Below, piece after piece: positions 10,636 to 21,011 of a DNA stretch of 64,000 nucleotides. Source of the stretch: Alternaria dauci. Lineage: Eukaryota; Ascomycota; Dothideomycetes; Pleosporales; Pleosporaceae. Each line of letters begins with the position of its first letter. The stretch's first letter is position 1. The position numbers were made by a program, and so were the translations under genes. The stretch covers positions 806,001-870,000 of the forward strand of contig NC_091275.1 of the NCBI RefSeq assembly GCF_042100115.1. The letters run 5' to 3'. Under the pieces are notes generated by a model, which saw nothing but the letters and a program-made list of their open reading frames with translations, was not told the origin of the DNA and did no database searches.

Positions 10636-13600
10636 ATGCCTCTGCGCTCCCTCCGCCCCGGCCGCAGCGAACGAGACCTCAAGCGACGGAGTACCCTCGA
10701 CCCGGCCAGCTTCTTCAAGCGCGCCGACAAGGACGCGCACTTGGACCGGTCGGCCGACAATCTGGACCCAGGCCGAATTGCTGCCTCTGAAGATGGCTAC
10801 CGGCCAGCCTCGACCGACATTGCGCGGCCCTCGACGGGCCACGACCATGATGACCACTCCCCGCCTTCTCCGCCCGTACAGGAACACACGCCCAACACCA
10901 AGCGCTTCAGTCTGATGCGCTTCCGCCATGCCTCTGATCCGCAGCTCTCGGCAAAGGCAAAGGAGCACGCCGCCCGGGACGAAGATGCACCGCCTGTCCC
11001 CCGCGTGCCCGGCAACCCTGCGCGTACGTATATGGATGCACCGTCCCACCTGGCAGAAGGCTGTCGTACTGACGTAGAGCCATGCAGCGCCCGCAATCAT
11101 CACCACGGCACCCACCGTCGCCGACCACGAAGACGAGGACAAGACTCCCCCCCGGCGGAGCAGGATGCAGCAGTTCGCCCTGCGCCGGCGCTCGTTCGAC
11201 CCCACGACGTTTGACAAGCCGACGACGCTGCGCAAGTCGATGGAGAAGAAGCGGAAGCCAATGGGCTTCAAGAAGAGCCACGGAGACCTCCTCGACGAGA
11301 AGGAGCGGGCCTCGACCAGCAGCCAGCGCCGCCCCGACGTGCTTGCCTCGTCGCGAGAGTCTGCGGAAAGCACCACCTCGCTCGCGCCCCCCACGCGGGC
11401 GTCCGAGTCGTCGAGATCAGACGGAAGCTCCGGTGGACACATTTCCTTCGACTCGACCCCACGGCCTGCGCACCCGGCCCGCGTTGGCTCTGGACGATTT
11501 GGCTTTGGCCGCCGAAAACAACGTGCATCATTATTTCCACTCCCTATGAAGATCGAGCCTCTGCAGTTCCCCGACACTGCGCCGGCTACACCACGCCAGT
11601 CCACCGGCGCGAGGAGTTCCGCCTCGCTCCATCACTCGCCAACCGAAAGTCCCCCGTTGACCGCCCGTCGCTTCACCCATGGAGAATCTGGGGCACAGAC
11701 GCCACCGGTCCCTTCTGCATCGCAAGTTGCTCTCGCTGCTGGTGCCTTGAACTTAGCCTCATCTGGTCCAGGCACTCTCTTTCGCAACGACTCGTACAGG
11801 TCAACCCGATCGGCTCGTACCTCGCCCAACAACAATGGTTCGGCTCGCATGGGCCTTAGGGGGCGCTCATCGACCATGGGATCCATGGGTGACCGGTCTG
11901 ACGGCGCAGGCTCGCCAACACCACCTGGAGGACCCAGCGGAAGAACCTCCACCTCTACGGCAGGAAGGAGCAGCTTCAGCAATCTGTTTGGCTTGAGTTC
12001 AAGATTTCGTCAGAACTCCGAGCCCCATTCGCCTAGGCATGCTTCACCTGCTCACGGCTTTTTAGGCAGCTCAGGCTTGTCGTCCCACCAGAACTCGATG
12101 AACATCAGCCGGGAAACACTCGTATTACCGGATCGCGAAGAGGGCGAAACACCTGGACGGTATCTGGAGAAAATCGAGGCAAACAACTTCGACAAGAGCG
12201 TTGTTGCAAGCCATCTCAGCAAGACTGACGACCCATTCCTTCTCGCGGTATTGCGAAGCTATATGCGAAAGTTTGCCTTCTTCGGTGATCCCATTGACAT
12301 GGCCATACGCAAGTTGCTTATGCAGGTTGAACTACCCAAGGAGACACAGCAGATCGACCGTGTTCTGCAGGGTTTCGCTGACCGGTATCACGAGTGCAAC
12401 CCGGGCATCTACATCAACACAGGTACGAGAACAGTTGCTTGCACACCTCATCGCTACTGACACACTACAGACAAGGCCTACTTTATATCCTTCTCAATCA
12501 TCATCCTGCACACAGACGTCTTCAACAAAAACAACAAACGCAAAATGCAAAGACCGGACTACATCAAGAATTCATCCTGCGACGGCGTCTCGGCTGACGT
12601 CTTAGGTTGCTTTTACGACAACATTGTCTATACTCCATTCATCCACATCGAGGACGAGGTCGACCTCAAGAACATTACATCGAAGAAAAGCAAGAGAACG
12701 GCTGTGCTTAAGGGGCCCATGAACGACCCAGCACGAAAAGCGGCCAGGGAACCCATCGATCCGTACACTCTAATCTTCGAAGGAAAACTAGACGCCCTCC
12801 GCCCTACGATTCGAGACGTGATGCAACTGGACGATCCCTACAACTACACTGGCACTACTGCGACGCTGGACACCAAGAACGTTTACAAGCTGTTCTCCAA
12901 ATATGGCGTCATACAAATCGTTTCCTCTCGATCGAGACCAGAAGCTTTCATGTCCGACGCTGCCCAAGAGAACCCCTTCGGCACTTCAGTCGGCATCGTG
13001 GAAATGCCCGTCACAAAAGTTGGAGTCCTCTGGAGAAAGGACACAAAGAAGAAAAAGGCACGATCACCTTGGCAAGAGTGGGGCGCCGTTCTTACGCGGT
13101 CAGGACTGTCTCTATTCCGAAACTCTACTTGGACCAAGAACCTGATGAGCCAGCACGATCAACATCTCAAGCGCGGGGAGACTGGCCCGGTCATATTCCA
13201 ACCTGCACTTCCCGACTTCAAGCAAGATCACATCATACCCATGGATGGTGCGGTCGCGCTTGTGGACAACACATACAAGAAACATAAGAATGCGTTTGTC
13301 ATGTTTTCAAAGGCAGGCGAAGAGACGTTCTTGGCCGATAGCGAGAAGGACTTGAACGAATGGCTAGGCGTGCTAAACTATACTGCTGCGTTTGAGACGC
13401 TTGGTGTTCGGTCAAGGGGCATGATAGGTGGGCTGTACGAAGGCCAAAAGAACCGTGGCATGCGGCGCCTTGAGTCATCGCACTCTACCAAGACAATACC
13501 AACAGCTACTGGCGATGTAACGATACAAAGTGGTAAGATCGACAGCCAATTTGCAACGCAGATGATGAACGCCCGCAAAGACCTTATGCAAGTGCGCATC

Positions 13601-15043
13601 ACCGAATCTGAGGACAGGCTTACCAGTGCTATTAAAGAGCTGGAAGCACGCCTACGGGATGCAAGACATCTCCAGATTCTTGCTCCTATCCAACCGAAAA
13701 CCCGTGAGCTCGTCATTCATGCTGCCGGCCGGCTGTCAGCAAAGCTGAAGTGGATACGCATTGACATTTGGCGGATGAAATGCCACCGTGACATCCTGGC
13801 CCAGGAGTTGGAGGATGAGAGGCAAGGCATTATTGAGCAGCAAGCACAGAGTGACCGAGCATCAGAGCCTACCCAAGCACAGCAGCCACAACTTTCTCCA
13901 CAGCAGTCGAATAGAACGTCAAAAATCAGTGGACTAGCGCGGTTGGCTTCCAAGACCAGCTCAATGACTAGCGGACCCAAGCAACTTCCGTTGTCTCCTA
14001 CTTCATCAGTTCGCCCAGGTACCAAATCCTCTAGGGACACTGAGTTCGGTGGAGACGAAGCTTTCAAGACACCACCAGAGACGACCCAGTCGAGCCCCAA
14101 AGACCCGTCAGCGCAGTTTCAGGCTTCGCCCATGATGTTTTGTCCCAGCACATCTGATCGTCGAAGCTCGATTACCAGCTCCTCGGCACAGTCTCCTCGG
14201 ATGTATCCTTCTGACCATAGGCCCTCGATATCGACAACTGGCGACGGCACATTAGGCTCAGATTCTGACTCTGACTCTGACTCTGAGGATGGGTCTCGCT
14301 ACGCTACTCCGCCTCCAGGTGAGGTGGGTGACCTAGAACCGAGAACGCCAGAACCGACACCTTTTGAGAGCACCCAGCCGGAATCCGCCATTGATACTGA
14401 CTACGAGCAATCCCTTGCTGCTTTGACAGGATCGCCCAGATCTCGTACAAAGCAAAGAAGAAGTCTGCATCGTACTCTCCGAGAGTCCCGTGGCAGCTCT
14501 TCTCACCGTCGCAGCCACAAGGGTAGGGACTCTGCCTCCACGATTACCAGCGAAACCACAGAGGGCGACGGAGGACTGGCGCGTGGCAAGGGTAGTTTTA
14601 CAGTCCATGGCAAGAAGGCGTCCGTCATCCAGTTTGGTGGCGATTGGCACAATACCACAGCAGAGGAACGCTTGAAGACAGTAAAACAACTTCAAGAGGC
14701 GGCTGAAGCAATGTCTCCTGAAGAGAGGGACAGTAGCGTTTTCAACAACGGCACAGCAAGTGCGCTGTCTCCTGGAGGCGACGGCAACGAACCGCTTTAC
14801 GTTCGCAAAATGTCTGCAGACACTACAAAGTCGCGACACGTATCATCCCAGACAATCACGCCCGCGAATTTCCGCGAATCCTTCAAAATAGAACAACCCG
14901 ACTCTGACACTGAGTCCGAAATGAGCGATATTGCTGAGGAAACTCAACGAACCTCGGACGACCAGCCAACGATGAAGGGCCAGAGTCCCATTACCGAACA
15001 TGTGGAACGACACATCCATGGTTCAATGACGACCACAGCATAA
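10636..15043 (+). CDS. SYT1: Sec7-PH Arf guanine nucleotide exchange factor (SYT1-like)
   Basis: Three exons: 10636-11023, 11088-12422 and 12471-15043, with GTACGT..CAG and GTACGA..CAG introns in consistent phase. The product has 1431 residues. The first ~470 are Ser/Pro/Arg-rich and disordered. The Sec7 domain follows (about 474-640), with TPGRYLEKIEANNFDKSVVA, the glutamic-finger segment LPKETQQIDRVLQGFADRYH, and FSIIILHTDVFN after the second intron. Sec7 domains drive GDP/GTP exchange on Arf GTPases. A PH domain lies at about 753-880 (KVGVLWRKDTKKKK ... LNEWLGVLNY). The tail is Ser-rich, with an acidic Ser-Asp repeat coded by a short tandem repeat at 14263-14287. Domain order matches yeast SYT1 at the Golgi. 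The start is the ATG giving MPLRSLRPGRSERDL; a nearby ATG at 10628 is out of frame. Confidence 0.93.
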
Positions 15044-16233
15044 CCTTTGCTTCTCTCCCCTCTTTTTCCTTGCATTTTGGATTTCAAAAGTGAATTTACG
15101 GACATACCAGCATCGCTAGAGCGCACTTGTGTTTCTCCTTTGTCGACTTTACATACTCTTCTACGGAACTTATACGCACCTTCATACATAGCGTGGCGTA
15201 TGTGGGCATTGAATCGAATTGCGACGGGGGCGCTTCATATGCATAGACGGACTCTCAGGTTGGCGTTTCCTTGAGGATAGGGTTGGTTGAAGACACGGTG
15301 AGGATTTGGGTTAGCGGATATGGTCGATACCAAAGCTGATGCTGTTTGTATGTGGATGACAATGTTTCGATAGTGGATAAGAATCGAATAAGTGACTGAG
15401 ATTCGTGTACTTTGCAGTTCAGGTGAATGCCTTCCCCATGGTGACAGCGCTAGTGGCGATTGGTCAGTAGCCTTGCACAACAGTTTCTCCGACCAGCAAC
15501 TTTCCTCCAGGGTTACTGCTACACAAGCGCATCATCCACGATACAAGGCAAGGCGACATGCCCGCGAGGTTTCTCCTCGCTCACACTCACCAGCCTTCGC
15601 ACCTCGGCTGAGCGGCATTGAGCAATTCCTGCAAAACTCCCTCAACCCCCTTCTCAAGCCATCCTGCATCCTCTCGAACAGCCAAGCTATAGTGGCGCAC
15701 CATATTGCATGAAGAGAAAACTCGCCTGGCTCCGCAAGGCTCTATACAGACCCACCCTTTATTGGACAAAAGAGTCTAGTTTCCGGACCTCGGCAGCCGT
15801 CTTTGGCTTAAGCGACATGGTGTTGCTCGCATCGCGAAGATCTCAAACCTAAAGCGTCGCGAAACTCCAAACCTGACGAACGTGACAGCCCTGTCAGAAA
15901 TGTCGCGACGCTCTTGGTGATACAGGGACGCCTGCGAACCTGTGCCTGATAGCCGTTTGCGCGCCTGATACGATGATGGCTCACGATAGCATGATGGGCG
16001 CGTTTATAAGAGAGGCGTGATGGCACGCTGTTTTTGTTGCCCTTTCTTGGTTATCGATCATCGGTTTCGTTCCAAGTCAGTCTTTACGTTCTACATTCTT
16101 TTTCCTTGCCCTCCGGTAGGGTAGTTTACTGCTTATTAAACGTTCGTTTCTTGCTCTACAACCAACCACGTATTTTCTATTCTTTTGCTGCATATATATA
16201 TATAAGACGACACATTCATACACTGAACCGAAG
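15044..16233. other. Intergenic, 1.2 kb
   Basis: Holds the SYT1 3' flank and, at its right end, the promoter of the secreted protein gene. No open frame shows domain-like or codon-biased sequence. A TA repeat lies at 16192-16204. Confidence 0.55.
16192..16204 (+). promoter_or_regulatory. TATA-like element before the secreted protein gene
   Basis: An alternating TA run lies about 30 bp upstream of the ATG at 16234, in the only AT-rich patch of the region. It may be the core promoter with a very short 5' UTR, or just a TA microsatellite. Position is the only evidence. Confidence 0.35.
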
Positions 16234-16818
16234 ATGTACACCCGCGCCATTACCGTCCTCACTCTGCTCAGCGGCCTTGCTATCGCCGCTCCGACTGCCA
16301 AGATCACACCTCGTCAAGGCAACGCATGCTTCATCATCGGCAACGAAGTCCTCCCCGAAGAAACCGCCGATGTAGTCAACCAAATCCAAGCTGCTGTAAC
16401 CTGCGACCCCAATGCAACGACACTCGAAAACGTCCCCGATGTGACCTCTGGCAGTCAGACCTTCTCCAAAATCGACTTTAGCACCTCTGGCCAGACGCCT
16501 CTAGAGTTTGCTACTACCACTTTCACAACAGCGGTGCCGCTTGCCGACTCCAACCTCGAGGCTTTTCAGGACGCTCTTAATGTCTATCTGGCTACGGAAG
16601 CTGGTTTGCGTTCTTCGGGGGGCAACTTCGGTTTGATCAAGGCGCCCAAGTTTTTCCTGGAGATGCAGATTAGTAGGATAAACACGGCGAGGGGCCAACC
16701 GCCTACGGAGGCGGGACTGCAGATTGATCACTTGAAGGACAAGGTTACGGAGAATGCTGTTCGAGAGGATCAGGCCATTCTGGATCAGGTCGCACAGTTA
16801 GCTACTCAGGTGTCGTAA
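16234..16818 (+). CDS. Small secreted protein of unknown function
   Basis: Intronless gene for 194 residues. A clear signal peptide (MYTRAITVLTLLSGLAIAAP) is followed by a possible dibasic-type processing region ending TPRQ near residue 29. The mature part has two Cys (NACFIIG and VTCDPN), so at most one disulfide, and segments such as EVLPEETADVVNQIQAAV and EDQAILDQVAQLATQVS that should form helices. The pattern fits a conserved family of small secreted ascomycete proteins that I cannot name. It is not Cys-rich like many apoplastic effectors. A host-interaction or cell-wall role is possible, but nothing in the sequence proves it. Confidence 0.85.
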   Translation: MYTRAITVLTLLSGLAIAAPTAKITPRQGNACFIIGNEVLPEETADVVNQIQAAVTCDPNATTLENVPDVTSGSQTFSKIDFSTSGQTPLEFATTTFTTAVPLADSNLEAFQDALNVYLATEAGLRSSGGNFGLIKAPKFFLEMQISRINTARGQPPTEAGLQIDHLKDKVTENAVREDQAILDQVAQLATQVS

Positions 16819-16942
16819 AGTGGACGAAGGAGTTGTGGTTAGAGTGATGGAAGGGTTGAGGGCTCTTCGCAGGTCTTTGTCAATCTTTGTTCGTTGTGTA
16901 TCACATTCGTCAATTAATCAACATGATACCCATGCAACCATC

Positions 16943-17900
16943 TCACAACTTGCTATCTGCACCAGCAGGCTTATCACCGGCTCGCCATCCCGTCAGTAAC
17001 GCACCCCCATCCATCTGTACCGCATTACCTGTGATATGTGCACTAGCCTTGCTGCTCAAGAACAGCACCAGCCCGCCAAAGTCACTGGGTTTCCCGATCC
17101 TGCCAGTCGGCTGTGCCGACTGCAACACATCAGCGTACTTCTCCAGGCCAAAGTTGGTCATGCGGCTGGGAAAGAGACCCGGACAGATGACGTTGACCAT
17201 GATATTCTTGGGAGCGAGCTTCGAGGCTTGCATTTTGGTGAGATGGATGCAAGCAGCTTTCGACGGGCCGTCTATTTATTACTGTCAGCAAGGCAAAAAC
17301 AGGAAACGGTTGGGAAAGGGGGTCGGAGGAGAACGTACAACTAAACGGGCCATGTCCTGGTTTACTCAAGCCGCCGCCCTCTCCTGTAGTAACATCCCCA
17401 GTCGCGATACCAGCTACACTAGCGATATTGATGACTCTGGAGGGATTGTACATATCGGTTCCCTTTCGCAACAAAGGCTCACACTCGACCGTCATATAAA
17501 ATATGCTCTTCACGTTCAGGGCGTAGAGCTTGTCCCACGCATGCTCTGGATAGTTGTAATAGTCGTCTCCCCAACTCACACCCGTATTGTTCACCAACAC
17601 GGTCAGCCTATCCGTCTGCTTCTTCAGTTCGTTGCAGAGGGCCAGGCATCCGGCTTTGTCCTTCAGATCCGCGACGATGTAGGAACAGTGGCCCGGGCCG
17701 AGGGCGTTGAGGCGGTCGGTAGTAGAGCGCAGTTCGGATTCTTTGCGCGAGGCGATGAAGACGCGGGCGCCGTTTTGGACAAAGGCTTGTGCGGCCATTT
17801 CGCCGAGGCCGGTTGCGCCGCCTGTAACAAGGACGACATGGTTGGTGAAGTCGAAGAGCGAGGAGACGCGCAGGTCGTCTTTGGATGCCGCGTGCGTCAT
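16943..17900 (-). CDS. Short-chain dehydrogenase/reductase (SDR)
   Basis: Two exons: 17339-17900 and 16943-17271, with a GTACGT..TAG intron; the product has 296 residues. It is a classical SDR using NAD(P)H. The cofactor motif is VLVTGGATGLGEMAA (TGxxxGxG) near residue 24. The NNxG motif is NNTG, the catalytic Ser lies in RVINIASVAG, and the catalytic YxxxK is YGPSK, read exactly across the splice junction (SYGPSKAACIHLTK). The C-terminal CPGLFPSRMT and TGNAVQMDGGALLTGW are also typical. The active-site Tyr codon is created by splicing, which strongly supports the intron. The substrate is not predictable. An in-frame ATG at 17963 would add 21 residues; I prefer MTHAASKDDLRV. Confidence 0.93.
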
Positions 17901-18221
17901 TTTGGGGGTGGTATGTAAGGTTGCACGGTGGGTGAGAGAGTGGATCAGGTGTTGTTGGGGCAAATGGATTACGGGTGGATCTTAAGGGGGCATGTGTATA
18001 TACATAGACACGCGCGGACGCGTAATGGCCAATTCAACATGTCGGCAGAGCTGTGGTGGAAAGATAGTGTGAACCTCGGCATCTTCGAGTTGCTATGCGG
18101 GGTGCTAGCGCGTCCCGCCCACTCCACCTTGAACAGTGACATAGCTTGTCGCTGGATTACATAGTCGATGCTTTATGTAACGCGTTTTTGACTGGCCCAT
18201 CCGTGATATCCTGAGGATGGA
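17901..18221. other. Intergenic, SDR promoter side
   Basis: 321 bp between the SDR start and the stop of the next minus-strand gene. No gene or notable element seen. Confidence 0.5.
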
Positions 18222-19502
18222 TCACTCATCGCCTGTTCCGCGCTCCGCTTTTAGCTCACGCAACCTCTCTACCGGGTTCTCTGGGTTGTCACAATCGTAC
18301 TTGATCGCATCTTCCAGATGACTGATAGCAGCGTCCACATCCCCGAGTGCTTTGCAAACTTTATGCGCCTTGAAGCTCAACAAAAACTTTGTCTTACGAA
18401 CCTGTTTCTGCACTGCCTCCGAGGCCACAGATTCTTCCCGCGCAAACAACGGCTTACTCGACAGAAGATTAATCATCTCTTCGGCAACCTTGCGCGCCTC
18501 TCGAAAGAATGTCACTCCATCAGATGCATCCGCTAGCCCCAGTCTCAAAAGACTTTGGATGAGTTCCGTAGCGGTTTCGCAAGTCAACATCCATAGCATA
18601 AGTACCCTGTCTTCTATCCACGGGCGATGAAGATCTCCAAAATTGTTGCGCATCTTGTCCAAATGGCAATCGTAGACTAGGCGGGCGTATTTGCAGGCCA
18701 TCTTGTATTTCCTGACTGCGTTCTCTGGGTCATCGTTACTCGCGTGCTGCCTGAACATGTCGATCGTGGTTAGATAGTATGCCGCAGAGTATTGTTCCTG
18801 TAAGCGCTTCCTCAAATCTGCTGTCATGAGTGGGGGTATCACGTCGTTGGTGATGATACCAAGGAATTTATGACGGAAAGGGGGGTCCTTCAGCCAAGGG
18901 CTCACGAGGATCTCTAGGGCACGGTCTTTGGAAAAAGAGAATGTATCGAGAATCGTGAACGCTAGGGACTTGTCCATTTGCCTGATAGATGTGAATACAT
19001 GTATAGATTGAACAGTGCGTATTACATGCACTCACCAATACGTCCGATGTCTGGCGATTTGGATCAACTGTATCATGCTCGTAGCTGGCATCAAGTAGCA
19101 TGGCGCGCTCTCTGGTTCTAGCTCGCTCCGAAGTGCGCAGATGTCCCATTCCATCGCGACGGGAAATCTAGAGATATCTTTCTTGATGGCCCCCGTGCAA
19201 GATTGTAACTGCGAGATGAGCGGCAGGCGTTCGACGCGCTCATCGAATATGGAGCCGATGAAACGCGGTTGATTGGTCTTGACAACCACGCACAATTGCC
19301 TAGTCAGAAATTCGAATACTTCTGTATTGACTTGTCGGTTCAGCGTGAGCAGCTTGCATATTGGCGATGAAGGTGCGACTCCTTCGAAGGCTGCTTTCCA
19401 TGGAGTAATCACCTGAACATTCGTAGCCGGTGGAAGGTAAGTGAGGAGCTCGTGGTAAACTTGTTCGCGGATAGTGACTGGCACGGTAAGAAAGGTGTTC
19501 AT
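18222..19502 (-). CDS. F-box-like hypothetical protein
   Basis: Two exons: 19036-19502 and 18222-18981, with a GTGAGT..CAG intron; the product has 408 residues. The N-terminus (FLTVPVTIREQVYHELLTYL) follows the pattern of fungal F-box/2EXR-like proteins (Leu-x-x-Leu-Pro-x-x-Ile-Arg-x-x-Ile-Tyr), although the usual Leu-Pro is replaced by Val-Pro-Val. A segment with LLTLNRQVNTEVFEFL then matches the common Leu-x-x-x-Asn/Cys-Arg-x-x-x-x-Glu turn of the same group. The second exon codes for a mostly helical domain. If this is an F-box protein it would select substrates for SCF ubiquitin ligase. No catalytic motif is visible and I cannot name the family with certainty. Confidence 0.7.
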
Positions 19503-19946
19503 GGTCGGAGCAGAAGACGGATGTCAATCGAGAAAACCAAGTCGCGTCTCTGACGGGCAGAGAGGATAGAATGATGTAGTTTCGCAAATTAGGTCACCGC
19601 ACGCTGTTGTAGGCTCTAGCGTGGACCCCACTGTAAGCTTAGGCAGCCACAATCCCCAAAGTTGCCCTCCTTGGCGATGTATCACGCATAATAGCTAGCT
19701 CAGCGGATGCAGTGTCATGTCTATCTAAATACATAAGCAATGTGATAAAGCAGTTGATGCTTTGGTAATCCGACTTGAAAGGCTTTTTCTTTTGACTTGT
19801 GGTGGCTCATCCATGGTACGGCTATGACCCATAGACAAAAGTGAGCGACTCAATATTACCGCATCACCAACGCCACCATAGCCAATGACCATATATGAGT
19901 CAAGAAACAGGAATCTCTTGTGGTGGCTCGATATCGTCTTATGTGT
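19503..19946. other. Intergenic
   Basis: 444 bp holding the promoter of the F-box-like gene and the 3' flank of the MaoC-like gene, both minus strand. Nothing else is recognised. Confidence 0.5.
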
Positions 19947-21011
19947 TTACAACTGGAGGCTACCATATTCAGCCGTAACATAGTCTTTCCCTGAGTGGGA
20001 GACTGATAACTTGTTGCTAGTTCGACTAGAATGTTGAATACTGACATCGAACACGCCAGGCACAACCATCGGCTTCTTGAAATGCACTTCCATCCACAAT
20101 GATGTGTCTAGCATGAATGTCGAGCCTCCCAAGTTCGGCACGCGCTGCAGAGCTTTGGCGACTACATGATTCCCATGCGCGATCTTTCCTGGTAAACCGA
20201 ACACCTTCGCAGCCAGTCCTGATAGGTGTATGAAGTTATAGTCCTTGCAAATTGCAGCCCATCTCAGTGGATCGTCCGTGGACAGCGGTACCTGCGCAGT
20301 ACTTCCAAACAACGGTGACAACACCGTAGTATGCGCTGTCTCACCAGAATGTCGTGAAATCTTCTTGGTTTGTACTTTGCTAAACTCTAGCATGGTGAAG
20401 GTCTGGCGAAATATGGTTTCCACAGTCCCATCGCTCCTTCCGGTTGGAAGATTGATCATGACTTCCAAATCCCACTCGGTGCCTCTTTTCACTCGTCTTG
20501 GCTTCTTGTGTACTATAGCCTTCAAATTAGCTGACCTCGTGTCAATAAGCGTCGCTAAGTTGCATAGATCGTGGCGTAGTAATTCATATCTATTGCGGAC
20601 GTTGACAGCGCCTAGGGGACTGATTGGGCACCAGGGACTCGCGAGGAGGAGAAGCATCGCCGGCTCCGTCATAGCGGACAGGAAAAGCATGAGCTGAGCT
20701 GGTGGAATCCTTGGACTCGAGCTGGTTCCCCGGCCAATTGCTACTTGATACCGAGCAACATCCTCCGCATCCATGATGAAAGGCGAATTGAGCTCTAGTC
20801 CAGACAGCCTTATGCGCGGAATTCCGGGTATTGTGTACAGAACAGATTTAACAATCATCGCCATAATAGCCAGGACGATCTCCCCCGTTCGAAGTGAGGC
20901 AGGAGAAAAGGCCAGACTGACTCTCCTGGGGCTGGACAGCAGAGGGATTAGGCGATACCCAAACGAGACGAGCACGCCAAACAGCATGCCAGCCACAAGC
21001 ACCAACATCAT
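19947..21011 (-). CDS. MaoC-like hot-dog fold dehydratase domain protein
   Basis: Single exon, 354 residues. The C-terminal half has the MaoC/enoyl-CoA hydratase 2 signature: DDPLRWAAICKDYNFIHLS, where Asp and His of the D-x-x-x-x-H pair fit the catalytic positions, followed by GLPGKIAHGNHVVAKALQ. Such hot-dog proteins hydrate enoyl-CoA or dehydrate hydroxyacyl groups in fatty acid or polyketide-type metabolism. The N-terminus has a hydrophobic stretch (MMLVLVAGMLFGVLVSFGY) that would act as a membrane anchor, and a second hydrophobic patch lies near residue 45, so the enzyme is probably membrane-bound. I start at the first ATG (21011). No polyketide or fatty acid synthase is next to it. Peroxisomal roles are unlikely: the C-terminus YGSLQL is not a PTS1. 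Confidence 0.8.
   Translation of the reverse strand: MMLVLVAGMLFGVLVSFGYRLIPLLSSPRRVSLAFSPASLRTGEIVLAIMAMIVKSVLYTIPGIPRIRLSGLELNSPFIMDAEDVARYQVAIGRGTSSSPRIPPAQLMLFLSAMTEPAMLLLLASPWCPISPLGAVNVRNRYELLRHDLCNLATLIDTRSANLKAIVHKKPRRVKRGTEWDLEVMINLPTGRSDGTVETIFRQTFTMLEFSKVQTKKISRHSGETAHTTVLSPLFGSTAQVPLSTDDPLRWAAICKDYNFIHLSGLAAKVFGLPGKIAHGNHVVAKALQRVPNLGGSTFMLDTSLWMEVHFKKPMVVPGVFDVSIQHSSRTSNKLSVSHSGKDYVTAEYGSLQL

Noticed and set aside
10552..11604. 350-codon minus-strand ORF opposite SYT1
   Set aside because: It is antisense to a well-supported coding exon in GC-rich sequence, and its Arg/Gly/Val-rich composition is typical of a shadow frame.
14263..14287. Tandem repeat of GACTCT in SYT1 as an independent repeat element
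   Set aside because: It is an in-frame coding microsatellite giving the Ser-Asp tract, already covered by the gene entry.
16887..17918. 343-codon plus-strand ORF over the SDR
   Set aside because: Antisense to both SDR exons and spans its intron; the SDR motifs on the minus strand are decisive.
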